Source of the DNA: Capitella teleta
Lineage: Eukaryota; Annelida; Polychaeta; Capitellidae
Assembly (NCBI GenBank): GCA_000328365.1
Contig: KB297234.1
Coordinates: 68,845 to 132,844 of the forward strand
Length of the DNA stretch: 64,000 nucleotides
Reading direction: 5' to 3'
Part shown: positions 25,627 through 37,700 of the stretch, piece after piece
Layout: each line of letters starts with the position of its first letter
Position numbering within the stretch: position 1 is the stretch's first letter
Translations under genes and position numbers: made by a program
Notes under the pieces: generated by a model
Database searches by the model: none
What the model was told of the DNA's origin: nothing
What the model saw: the letters and a program-made list of their open reading frames with translations, nothing else

Positions 25627-28600
25627 TGTTTTGTTTTTACAAATAGAAAGTGAACATGGATAATCAATGTAAATGATGATGCGATTCCATATTACGCAGC
25701 CTTAAAAGATTGGGATTGGATCGAACAGATAATATGACCCTGAAAAATCGACTACACAAATATTAGCGGACAAATTAACAATAATACTCAATTATTTTTG
25801 TTTTGTATGTGTGGGGTTTTTTTTTCCAAGTTTTATTTTAATAATAATAATGGTTACTAACCATATAACTCATAATATTATTGATTTATCATCATTTTTC
25901 GACTCGAGGCGACGATGCCGAACCATCTGTGTTGATCCATTACCATAGCAACCTGTTTTTGACGCGGGTTGCCTTGTATTGCGATATAAATCAACAGTTT
26001 TATCAATTAGAGAAACTCGTCAATTAATAAAGTGAGAGAAATGTCATGGAAGATTCGGGAAATAACAATGATACCTGTATAAGCCGGCGCCATAAGCAAT
26101 AACCATGACAATGGAAAATGTATATTCTTATAGATACATCAATGAGAAACCACAATGGAACAAGGCGATGCAAGCTGAAGCTGACAAGTAATTAACTTTG
26201 TTGGCCCATATTATGTGGTAGTAGCCAATACTATAGTTTTACCTTTGTTGCTTACTGGTACGTGAATTAACATTTCTCAAGCTAAAATTATAATATACTT
26301 ATAAACCGGACGGCTCTCATCGGTTTTCTAACACAGCTGAACAAACTGGGGTTTCAGTATAATGTCCATAAAAGTCCACATCATTATTGATAGGTACAGT
26401 GTAGCAAAACAAACTCGGATCCACTGACCATGTAGCCAATGATGAAGTCTTACAAAGAGCTTGGGAAGCCATGCACTTTCTGCCCAATTACGCTGACCAA
26501 TAGTCGCATATTGAGAGGAAGTAACAGGTATCTCCACGACCAAGTAAATGAACGGAACATCGAGTGTTTAAACGCGAGGAATGTCATGTTTGAAGTGAAT
26601 GCGCCCCCCGTGTATAAATTTTCTTGTTAACGAAGTGGTTGTCTGCGGTCAGTTAGCGAAGGAGACGCCACCATCCACATCAAATAAGTAACAAACAATC
26701 CATCAATATTTCTTCGGGGATCCCCTTTCTTAAGGGTCAGGGGTCAAGTACTATCACTGTTCTCAATAACATCTGTGCACCCCAACGGCCAACAACACAA
26801 TTACAAACAGTGCTTAGTCAACAGAAACATGTCTAGACACTCAGGATCTGATGTCACACATTTCCTGTCAGACATTACTTCTATCCTCGAGCATTTTGTG
26901 GCATATTCACCGACATTGTTCGCGGCACTATCATCACGTTTACAGACTGAAATATCACGGTGTTTTTTCTCATAATAATGATAATATTAAACGGAAATAA
27001 AAATACAAACCTAGTATATGGGTGATTATTGTAAGTTACACATATTTTCGCATAGGCACACCCCGCTGCGTTTCCATGACTGGAACTATTAGTGACCCAA
27101 TTACGCTTCCACGAAAAAAAGGAAGAAGCCTAAAACGGCTGGTTTCCCATAGCAACAGAACCGACACTCCACACTGACTGTTTGACAAGGGACATGAAAG
27201 ACAAAAGGCTTCTGAGAAACACGCTATGCCTACCCCCTTGACACTCCGAAAGTCCTGAGAGATATTTACAAGTCACGCATCTTGCTCTCCGTCAATTTCG
27301 ACGCGCCGTCATCCGGTTCATCTGCAGGCGTACTCACAATTAGCCTTACACCAGGTTTAGATTTGTCACCTTACAGAATCATCTAGGCAGTGGCCTTTAA
27401 AGGCCAATTTGTTCATCGTGAATCCTAATGTGTTGTCCTTTCTCATTTAGCCAGCCCAAGATGTGCAAAGGTAAACATTTCCTTGATCCACAAGACTCCA
27501 AATTTGTACAGTGAGTAGTTCGAAAATACCTACAAATGCGCAATGAATTCATAGTTTAAACCTACAAGCAGTTAGTCTATGCAACACAAACGACAAAAAC
27601 TAAAGCGATAATAGAAATTGAAGAGGCATGGAGCAGGCGACAGGACAAACGCTTTAGATCGGATTGGCTTCGGAATAGTCTTCAATGATTCACTGTCAGC
27701 AGAGATCAGAGAGCAATGAGATTCAAGCACGATCCCTTTAAGAAGGGGTTACCGTGGATTCAGACGGATAATCCAGTTCCCCAGATTCAGGAAGGAAGGT
27801 CAGGGCGGGGGGTTAGTCGTGAATCAATTTTTGTATTTCAACGCTTCGCCGCTTCTTGTGATTGGTGGACAGAGAAGGTCAAGGATGATCGTCTTTCGGG
27901 CGTTCGGTTTGGTCGTTGTTTTGGGTGTAAGTTATAGCAAAGCCCTCCTGCTAAATCAATGATTGAATGTCAAATTAAGTCAATAATGTATGGCTCCTCA
28001 CAGCATCGATTGACGGTCGAAATGGAGGGATTGGTCTGGAGCCCCTGGATGGGTCTCTCTATATATGCGCTATGTATTGCCTTTTTGGATATAGAGCTGT
28101 TTTGGTGCTCCACCCATTGGCCACCTGTGGTCGGTAATCAACATATACTCATACATTGAAGTATAAAGCGCCGTTCACATATGTGCGTGCGGTCCGTGCG
28201 TGCGGGAAACCATATTTCTCATTCTAGTTGTATTTTCTTTGCTGACAACACTGGATAGAGGAAAAATAAATAAATATTAATTAATTAAACAATTAATTAA
28301 TTAATTAATTAATTAATACAAAATGCGGCGTTTGACCAGAAATAAACAACACTTGCAGGAGGCTTGTTATTGACTTACTCATCAGCCTTGCTATTCGCAG
28401 ATCTAGTGGCTACAGCATGAAGATAAGGACGTTATGATTTATGAGCCGACGATCGAATGCACGAAGCGAGCATTGTGCAACACCCAGTCTGTCCTCCTTC
28501 CGAAGGTTTCGCAGTCATCTGCTCGTTGAACATTACGAATACGAAGCCAGCACAGCGCACTGTGCAAAATGAATACCCCGGTCTATTAGTTTGGCCGTAT

Positions 28601-30055
28601 TTGGGGCCATAATATAAATTCTACATAGTGCTCAAGAGTATTGTGTGTCAATTGACTCAATTTCAGGCCAATGCAGTCTGAAATTGATATCTTTAGGCAA
28701 TTCGTGAATTCAGATAACCATCATTTTGATCACTTTTATGGTAAGATGGCGTTGATAGCTGATGAAATTGAATTAAGTGTATCTCTTCAATGCTCCACTT
28801 AAAAAGTATTGATACTGTTTAAATTAACAAAAGGCAGGTATGCTGGAGCCTTTTGGAGCCTTCTTAGAGCCTTCTGGAGCGTGTGTTTGATCCTAGCAAC
28901 CCCACTCTGAGTGGTGGCAGGCACCGGCAAGATAGCCTGCTAGATAAGGGTGAGTAAATGCACCATATTAGAAGTAAGTCAAGAAATATTTACACGTAGG
29001 CCTACAGGTGTACATGATCCAACTAGTTTGTGTGATCCATTTTACCCGCTAAGCGCAAATAACCCATGAAAATTAGCTTAGTTATCATAAATTATGAATC
29101 AGCGGACATCGGACCAGGGAAGAAATTGGTTTAATTATTACAGAAAGAAAAACACTATGCCCTTAATTTTAGGAGAGCGATGTTCAGCTGTCAGTCTTAC
29201 ATTATATATTATATTTTCAAATAAATTTAGTGATTTTCAATTAATAATAATATTATAGTGTTGTTGTTGTTGATTGGAGTTGGTTCCACTGTCAGCATGT
29301 CACGTGATTGCCGAAATGGTCGAATGCATGTGGAATTGATTGATGTATTCCCAAAGCAAACGTCTCATGTTGCATGAAACCAACAGAAACCAATAAAGGG
29401 TTTCGTGTACTTTTCAATTTGTCGATTTCGCTTTCATTGCCTGGGTTCCGCTGTGTGGCTATTTTTAGAAACAGCCGACGAGAAATGCGGGCACGTGTCA
29501 ATTTCACTGATTTAGAGACGCAGACTGAAAATCGAAAAATTGGTGACGATCCCCTGTCGACAAAATAGCCTAAATAATGCGCTCAATAATTTCTTATGCT
29601 GAACTCAAAGCATGTATTTGATTGCGTGCACGCAACTTAATACATTGAACGAACATACATGTAAACGTTCAATCAGTATTGGAATAGGCCTGCTCTATGA
29701 GTCCGATTCAGGTTTATTTCAGTTCATAAAATAATAATGATGAATGCCACATATAACTGCATTTATTCGGTTTTACGCTAACTTGATGGTTTCACAGCAA
29801 ACTATTAGCCGACATTCTACTCTAACGCAGTCTATTAGCCATTAAGCGGCCAATCAACTCAATCAAAATCATAACGCCCAGAAGTGCTATTCTGGACAAC
29901 TCAGTCTACAATCATAACGTTCGGAATTCTCATGTCATCTGATCATAGAGGGTGACCCATTTCGAGAGAACTCAGATATAATTATCATGATAACATGAAT
30001 CGTCGTACTAACATGGAGTCTTATTACGGAAACGTTTCAGTCCGAGTGCGTTCAC
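24734..30055. other. Gene-poor spacer with simple repeats
   Basis: No gene is supported. It holds a poly-T run at about 25508-25533, a (TTTTTG)n stretch to 25640, an (ATTA)n block at about 28270-28318 and three GGAGCCTT-type short repeats near 28845-28885. A likely polyadenylation signal for the GT92 gene, AATAAA on the minus strand, lies at 29713-29718. That would give the gene a 3' UTR of about 340 bases. Confidence 0.5.
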
Positions 30056-31869
30056 TTAAGCCTTTTCAATCAAATCAAGCTCGAGTAATTTCGCAACAAC
30101 ATTTTCGTTGAGTTTGTCTTTGAGTCTGAGGATATTTGTCTCTTGCTTGTAGCGTCGCATGACTTTATGGCAAACGCCATTGCGCTCCAAGAAAGTGTCA
30201 AAGTGACACTTCTTGTAGTGCTGGTTTTTTCCGTAGTGCAATCCGACGTCGATGTTCCATGTTGTCGCGTTTTGGTAGCTAGGAACTCGCTTCCAACACA
30301 GATGGTTCTGGAGACCCACACAAGCGAGAGGGTTACTAAAGGACTTGACGGCGTAGCCATATGGACTGGGTGGGATGTGCCGGAGGTACCGCATGGTCCA
30401 CAAGTACCAAGGCTTCCTACGAACTGGTCCAAGGTCATCAAAGAAATAGACGTTTTTAAACATGAAGGACATGACCTCTTTAGAAGGGGCATGCTTCTCG
30501 ACCAAGGCATTAACCATTGCAGTGTAATTATCATAAGTTGTTGGCATTATAACCTCGTCCAGATCTGATGATAACACCCATTTGTATCTGTACATATTTC
30601 TGTACAAACAGTCGTTGATGGCTGGAGACATGTTCATCAAGATGGTCAGTTCCCCGTCGTCATCCAGGACGGATGGCGATTGCTTAACCACGACGTAGTG
30701 CTCGACGGTTGCGTAATGATTGACGATCATCGATGACATTGCATCCAAGCTATTATTGTAGAGGGTGACCTCCCCGACGCCCAGTAGCTTCTGTAACTCC
30801 ATCCACTCAACCACCCTGAAGGGATCCTGACCCCAGTACACAACAGACATACACTGTCCAAACTCGATAGGCTCAGCTGACTTCACTGGCCACTGGACAA
30901 GTAGAAGCGTGGTGGCATTGTGGCTGTCGGGTGTAACTACTGACACGAACAGAGGAGGAGTCTTTCCTTGGGCGATCGCACACGACAGGATGAACTGTCC
31001 ATACTTCGTGGCTGTCACTGGATTGATATTTGGTCCGATTTGGATGAGTTCTCCCATGACGACATCGGGATTTGTCTGGTTATGGACATGATACCATAGT
31101 AGACAATGTGGAGTGGATATATTTGGTTCGAATATTCCAATGATGCGGATCTTAGGAGCATCCAACGCTGGGCGGTCATCGTAGTAGGCTGAAAGAAGGT
31201 AGGCTTTCCTGGGACCATCCACCACTTGCCATACTTGGTTATGTACAACTGGTCGTTTGGGCTTCCGGTAGGGCAATCCTGTCATGTTAACCACTACTTG
31301 GTCTGCCTTCATTGGGAGTGCGGTGTTGATTTCATCGACTGTTGCTGATGACTGCGTTTTTGGTGGTAGAGCGGGATCTCTTGCTATTTCTTGATGGTAG
31401 CTCTTATCAATGAACGTTTTCTCTGTAACTTGTGTGTCGATCCTCGCGCTTGAGGAGTCTTGACTCAAGGTATCAATGTGGTCACTCTTGCCGTTATCCA
31501 CTACAGGAGAAGTCTCGAATGAGTCTTCAGAGACCACAGCTAGTCGTCTCTCCTTCCCAGTCATCCAGGTTTCTCCTTCATGGTTCGGGTACTCGGTCTT
31601 TAAAAAACCATGGATGCTGCCTCTCCCGGACAGATCTTCATCAATTTTGGACACATGCAACTCGCTCTTATCTTCATTCAGGTGTACTTTGTTAGAGGGC
31701 GGTATTCTTCTTGTGTGGTCCTCTCTTCGCAGGTATTTTTGAGTGTGAAAGGTGAAAAACACTGAGAATGTGACCAACACGAAACAGCACGGCACAAAGA
31801 ATAAGCACCTCTGAGAAAAGATAACATATTGCGAGTATACAAATATATTTGGAAGCTGTATCTTACCAT
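30056..31869 (-). CDS. GT92 family glycosyltransferase
   Basis: A 585-residue type II Golgi-type membrane protein. By family (DUF23/GT92) it transfers a sugar, in known members galactose, onto glycans. Exon 2 (31810-30056) holds all but the first codon. The ATG is at 31869-31867, followed at once by a 56-base intron (31866-31811). An in-frame TAG upstream with no ATG between supports this start. Residues about 3-24 are hydrophobic (signal anchor), then comes a polar stem to about 190. The catalytic part carries VVEWMELQKLLGVGEVTLYN, an NDC block and YKWVLSSDLDEVIMP, the DxD-type motif expected for GT92. A His- and Cys-rich C-terminal part (KKCHFDTFLERNGVCH) follows. It lies only about 350 bases downstream of the receptor gene on the same strand. 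Donor sugar and acceptor cannot be read from sequence. Confidence 0.9.
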
Positions 31870-32215
31870 TGTATTTTGCGACTGCAACCTGTTTAACTCC
31901 TTTAAAAAAAAATGTACACGCTTTGCGAATGCATATGTGAGCAAAGATGTGTTTGAGTGCGAGGACTATTACGCCTACAGGTAAGTTTAATTGTTGGCTA
32001 ATTAAAACTTCACCTGGTACAATCGGCTCGTAAAATGATGGTGTCCGTTATTTTATTCATGAGGTTTTTCCCAATAATATCAAGTACATGTAATTTCTCA
32101 ATTGTTGGTCGCTGTATATTTAATCTCAATAAATGAATACAATTGTCACATTGTATAATGCACTACAGAATGGATATAATCATAAAACAACATATACAAA
32201 CAACTAGAGATACAT

Positions 32216-34245
32216 CTATTGAAAGAGGGCAGTCGAGTTGAACAATTTGAGACATGTCTCGAGAGACTCATCTTGTGTCATCGCAGGTCGGAATTGCATA
32301 AGCAGAAAGAAATAGGTGAGAATCATACCAAACACCTAAGATGAAGAAAAACAAACTGATGATTAAAAACTGCAGGCTGCAGGTGAAATAAAAACTCACT
32401 GTTAACATTGAACCTTTGTTGATGACAAAGATGTCCCAAGGGGAGAGGCCAATGGAGGTGCCAGTCATGCGGTTCAGGAACATGTGCAACGATACCTGAG
32501 GGTGTGTTATGTTAATGAAGGTGGTCAGGTAGAGAGCGGATGTTCACCTGAGTTTGAGTGTCGTATGTAGTCGCTTTAGAACTGATCTTGTAGATGCGAC
32601 CCAATAGTGCGTGCGCCTGGAACGGTTGTAAAGATACTGCATGTCTCTGATAAACTCACTCTTACTTATACAAACTTATTTGACTTACTATAGCTTTCCT
32701 ATTTGAACAGTCCTGTCGGTCAGTGTGTGGTTTTACAATTTTAAATAAATTATTGACAGAGTAAGTCAAGTATAAATTATCTTAATAAACTCCATAAAAA
32801 AAGTAGAAACATCAACGAATCAATTATCATCGCGGATATTGCTTAATTGGTGCTTGGGATTATTGCGAAACGCTTCATTTCGAGGGATTTGATCTGGAAC
32901 GCTAATCTCAACATACAGGTTGTGATGAAAACACCTGAGCGGTGCATGCATGAATTACTTGTACCTGGTAATAAAGAGACATTTGCTTTCGGGTGCACTG
33001 ATTTGCGTCATTGCACCTTTTGCATTCTAAATTTCTTGGTATTGTTGCAAACACAAATAACTATGAACGAAGCCACAGCAATGATTAACCCGTATTGATT
33101 TAAAGATAGCAATCAATGTCTGAAAGTAGACCAACCTCAGTGTTAATGAGAGTAGCAGCCACTGAAACACCCAGCATCTGGATCAGAACGTATGCCAACT
33201 TGAATGAGTTTATGACCCTTGATCCGAAAGCGTCATCCGAGTAGACGATCATGTAGAGCAAAAGGCAGAGTTGTGGAACATTGGTCAGGTAGGTGTTAGC
33301 GATGTAGTACTTGAAGATAGCGTCTGCGTCCTTGACGAGCTGACATCGACGTTCGTGCTGCAGTCGGAACTTTTCCAGGTCGTCAGTGAAGCGTCCGTCA
33401 TCCCTGATCTTCATGGCGAATGTTCTGCACAGGTACTGGAACTCCTGATGCAGGACTGAACATACGACGACATAGAAGGACAATGTTAGCATAGCAACCA
33501 TGGCATTGACGAAGGTGATTGCAAGATAAAAGGCCTCAAAGGCAAACAGTGCGATGGTACCTTCCTCCAGGGGGAATGGGCGAAGGTGTACCTGGTACAG
33601 ATCGCGTAGGTCATCTGTTCCGAAAAAGCCAAACGCCATGGTTCCCGTGTTGGTTAAGCTGACCAAGATGGAGATTGCCAGCATGAATTTCAACCGGGAT
33701 CTGATGGTACCTTCGTAAGGAATGATTTGATCAGAGTAGCAAATTGTGTCAATGCTAATGAACAAAGATTGAATCCCTTGTTTCTGAGCTTGGCAGGCCC
33801 AGTACGACAGAACAGCACGGCTGGCGGACTCGTAGCTGAAGATGCAGGCTAAGATTTTAAAGAAAGTGCGAGTATCGAAAGCCTCATTGGATTTGAAGGT
33901 CGTTAGAGATCGGATGAAGTTCATAAAGAGGAGGAAACACATGAAGATGCAGTAGAACTGAAGCAAGGTCCAATGTCGAACTTTGTCGATCCACCTAGCA
34001 TTGCTTGGGATGTTCTTAGATCTAAGAAAGAACAAGCCCATAACTTTCATGCAGATGAAGAGAATCTTGAATCTTTTGTACAACAAGACGTCAGTTATTC
34101 CACGCAGCTCATCGTCTCCAACTTTATGCATGCCGCCTTGTTGAGCTCTCCAACTGCTTTGATGCATTCGAGTGATGGTCGCCAGTGACAGGTTCTTGAC
34201 CAAGGTCTTTGAAGGGTCGCCCTGGGGTCCCACTTGGTTGGCCAT
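32216..34245 (-). CDS. Gustatory-receptor-like 7TM protein (insect chemoreceptor superfamily)
   Basis: Four exons (34245-33136, 32617-32549, 32495-32400, 32335-32216) encode 464 residues. Introns are 518, 53 and 64 bases, all phase 0. The first exon opens with ATG and a polar N-terminus, then six hydrophobic segments with a long loop before the last. The final exon gives VFGMILTYFFLLMQFRP, which holds the superfamily signature TYhhhhhQF in TM7. The exon before it, GLSPWDIFVINKGSMLT, fits the usual G.F...r..l.t pattern. In insects such proteins are ligand-gated cation channels with an intracellular N-terminus. In other animals the role is mostly open; a cnidarian member acts in body patterning. 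Stop is TAG at 32216-32218, with AATAAA on the minus strand near 32052. Family assignment is firm; ligand and role are unknown. Confidence 0.9.
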
Positions 34246-34313
34246 TATGCGGGGTTATTTCACTCTATGGTCGGTGACGTATAATATCAGCAAGCGGAAT
34301 TGTCGGCTCCTGC

Positions 34314-34319
34314 TTTATA
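34314..34319 (-). promoter_or_regulatory. TATA-box candidate for the receptor gene
   Basis: GCTTATAAAG on the minus strand lies about 70 bases upstream of the ATG at 34245. This would place transcription start near 34285 with a 5' UTR of about 40 bases. No other core element was checked. Confidence 0.4.
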
Positions 34320-34329
34320 AGCGTCCTAT

Positions 34330-36191
34330 CCCCTCATCAGTGACGATATTTGTCAGGCACCGTTGAGCAAAACCAATTGCATCACATGTATTTACATTGA
34401 TTTTGTTATTGTCGGATATAATTAGTATCTGTGTATTTGTCCCTTTTACACCCTCTCCTTCTCCCCCCTCCTTTTGGAACACCGTACAAAACCAGGTAAC
34501 CTCCCCAACACAGTTTCAAACCAACACTTGCGAAGAGTTCAGTCTTGCAGAAAGAATAGATTAGATTAGATTAGAGACTCATGTCAGCATAGATCTCATC
34601 TATTATATTATTTCGATCAGTCCTGGGACTGGCCCTGGAGCTGCTATATGCTGAAATTTGGCATTATTTGGTTTATCAGCAACGGAATAGGAGTGCAAAT
34701 TTACCCATTAAAATGTTTGTATATTAAGTTTTTCACACTTTTCTTTTTTTTTTTTTTTGATATCAATATTAATATGTTTTGCGAATTGTCATTGAATATT
34801 GTACAGCATATTAAATATTGAGGTCAGCTTATTTCATGTGCAATTCTAGTGGACCAACTCAGTTGGCAATTAGCCAACAAATCCTGTCGTAACAACGCTG
34901 TGATAATTAATTTTATGATGAATGGATGCCTTTGTTCCCAATTGTTGATCAGTTGACCGGAGGGCTAATCAGATCAAACAAAAATTTCAAATATAATTAA
35001 TTGATACCACAAGAAACATTAGCCAACAATAGTTTATGCCTTACTCAACACAGTTAAATTATCTATAATATACCGCATAACTAAATCATTTGGAGCAACG
35101 ACTTTTTTTTTTTTTTTTTTTTTTTTGCGTCAACGCATCAATTGTCTCAGTTTGTCGTTGATCGATATTGCGATGACATTGACTCACTTCGTTTCGAGTG
35201 TAAACCAGCACAACGGAATGTCATCTACTGAGTACGTTTAACTGTGCCAAGTATCGTGTAATGATTTTTTTAACATCGCGTACCATATAAATCATAAAAC
35301 TATTATCATATTCACAACGTGTTGTAAGTTGCAACACCGCGGATTGGTCGCAATGAACATGCGCTTTGATCGGTGGGATTATAGGAGTACTAATGCACTA
35401 TGATTCGTTAATTAGGCCAACTCATTCAGTGACGTCATTTGCCTTCTTCAGTACCCAATGGCAATCATATCAATCACACATTCGTATCCCCCCCTACAAA
35501 TAAAGAATTAAAGATACATTATTACTTCATTGAAACCCATTTAAAAGTATGCTAAACCTCATGCAATATATCGGGGGTTATCCGTATGCAATGGACAACA
35601 ACCCACATTGCTTGCCGATCACGTTTCTACTGCGTGCTTTCGCTGAAACTAGCGGTATCAGCTGTGACCATTGGAGGAGTGTTTGCGATAGCATATCAAA
35701 TCAAATTTGCATTATGAAAATCAGAATTTGTAATGTTGTCGATCATTTTTCTAATAAAAACCATCTGCCGGATTTGATGGTGAGGCATTTGGCTTTTTCT
35801 CTCGGCTGGATCCCTCCCGTGTTCTGTTCGGACAATATGATTATATCATCATAAAGTAGCATTCAGAATTTGTTCTTAGGTGTGATAAAGACGAACACGG
35901 TAAGGTTTATCGTTGCTTTATATATTTATGGAATGAACAAAAAAAAAACAAGGATAAATTCCATGGTGATACACACCGCTACACTGCCACAGTTCTACGA
36001 TTACAGCGTATCGATTATTATTAAACAATATCCATGATTGTACGCCAATAATTGCGTAACTTGTTTCACGGTTTACGTCGAATTTCTGCATTTGTCCATC
36101 AACACCGTTAAACGATCAGATCTATGTGGACTCTGAAATGGAAATGAGCTAAGATGGATTGTAACCAAAGGATATATTTCAGAATTGCCAG
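34330..36191. other. Spacer between divergent genes
   Basis: No coding exon is supported. It separates the minus-strand receptor gene from the plus-strand secreted-protein gene and probably holds both promoters. It includes (GATTA)n near 34559-34577 and poly-T runs at 34745-34759 and 35104-35126. Confidence 0.5.
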
Positions 36192-37700
36192 ATGACCTTG
36201 ACTTGGAACGCCCCTGTAACCCTGCTCCTGTTGACCTTCGCCTCGTTCCTTCACGGTGGGTGTCTCTTTGTTTGTGGTAACAGTGAAATAGAATCATCTT
36301 CAGTCGAAGAATAATCAGGTCAAATCCTACTTTCATGAAGTAGACCAATGTACATTGATCTCTCTCTATATATTTTATGATCTACGAATTAAGTGTCACA
36401 TCTTTCACGTGTGTGTCTACCCCAAACAGCCCTCCCTCACGACCGGCACCTGCTGCATATCTCCGAAACCTCGTCTTCTTTAAACAATGTGCCATCATCA
36501 AGTCAACAGCTCACAAACACAGCCCTCTTCTTTGACCCATCCCACCAAGAGAAAACAGAAGTGACGACGCAAGATGAAGATAACTCACTGCATAAACCAC
36601 AGGGAGCAGAGGACGAAATTGACGACGGTCTGGACGCCATGAAGGTCTTAGACGTCGACCTCGAAGACATCACTGGGGCACCGAGCGTAATGGACAACCC
36701 TGATGAGACTCCCATGCGTCCAACGCCGATACCGGGAGCACAGGAAGCAACCCTAAGTTCTTTGGTTGACAACCAGGTCGAGCAGTTAGTCCCTGTGACG
36801 AAGGACGATGAACAGATGAGTCCAGTGCAGCAGTCTCTTGCGAGTGCCCTGCACCATGACATCAAGAGTTTATTGAAGACATATGAAGACACAGTTTACG
36901 ATACGGTGAAAACTCTGTATGATGACTATAGCTTGAAGGGAGATTCCGTTGGTGAGTATACATACTATTGGGTAAGATATACTGATAATGGTTTAGTCTC
37001 TCTTGTAGCTACCACGCTCAAACCACCAGCACAAGCTCAAATAGAACTGAGTGAGACTAAAACAAAGTCTGAATACCACGTGCCATCAGACACTCAAGCA
37101 AAAAAGACATCTCCCTCAGTACTCAAAACATTCTTCGCCAAGTACGATTTTGAAGTCGACGCTGAAATGATTCAAGACAAGCTATTTGCTGCATACAATT
37201 CAGTCGCCCTCGATGATCAATTTCCTCACGATGAAGATCACCATGACAAATCGGTCGCTGGTCATTTCCATCCAACCACTGATCCTCCATTCTCAACGCC
37301 AAAAATGGAAAACGGTGACCTCTGCGACACAACGCATGACCCCAACGAACTCTTCAAACATATCGACTTTGGTACGAAGAAAAGTCAGCCGAAGGAACAG
37401 GTGAAAGTGGAGGGGAACGACGAGGTGGAAAAGGAGGTAGACACAGATGACATCATGCTAGCCATCAGCGATGACATCGGAGAAGAGGAGTCAAAGAAGA
37501 ATAACAACACAGAAACGAAGCCCTTTGGTACGTTACTAGAAAATCATGGTCACGTGTTTGTTACACAATTTTGTTTCCTTTCAGTTGCATATTTCACCGA
37601 TGAAGAAAAGGAAAAGTACGATTCTGAAACCATTGAGGATTTTTACGATCGATTCTTGAGTTTGAAGGGTACCATCATACGACCTGTTATAGTTTCATAA
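36192..37700 (+). CDS. Secreted acidic protein of unknown family with three related segments
   Basis: Four exons (36192-36255, 36430-36951, 37009-37527, 37585-37700) encode 406 residues. Introns are 174, 57 and 57 bases, all phase 1. Exon 1 is a signal peptide: a short start, then APVTLLLLTFASFLHA, probably cut before LPHDRH. The mature part is rich in Asp, Glu, Ser and Thr with no cysteine pattern. Three stretches resemble each other: YDTVKTLYDDYSLKG at the end of exon 2, FFAKYDFEVDAEMIQDKLF in exon 3 and ETIEDFYDRFLSLKG in exon 4. Without splicing, the two 57-base introns would stay in frame and the second and third exons would look like one long ORF; their GT..AG ends and odd composition mark them as introns. 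A polyadenylation signal candidate AATAAA is near 38381. I recognise no domain and assign no function; an extracellular matrix or biomineral-type acidic protein is only a guess. Confidence 0.75.

Noticed and set aside
25440-25646. Phe-rich 68-codon frame.
   Set aside because: It is translation of poly-T and (TTTTTG)n simple sequence.
31790-31795. GTG at 31795 as start of the GT92 frame.
   Set aside because: The frame stays open upstream to a TTTTCTCAG acceptor, and an ATG followed by GTAAGA lies 56 bases further up.
32362-32399. In-frame read-through after the third receptor exon gives FYFTCSLQF, which looks like the family's TM7 motif.
   Set aside because: It lies past a consensus GTGAGT donor. 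The downstream exon at 32335 gives the exact TYFFLLMQF motif in phase 0, so the read-through version is a decoy inside the intron.
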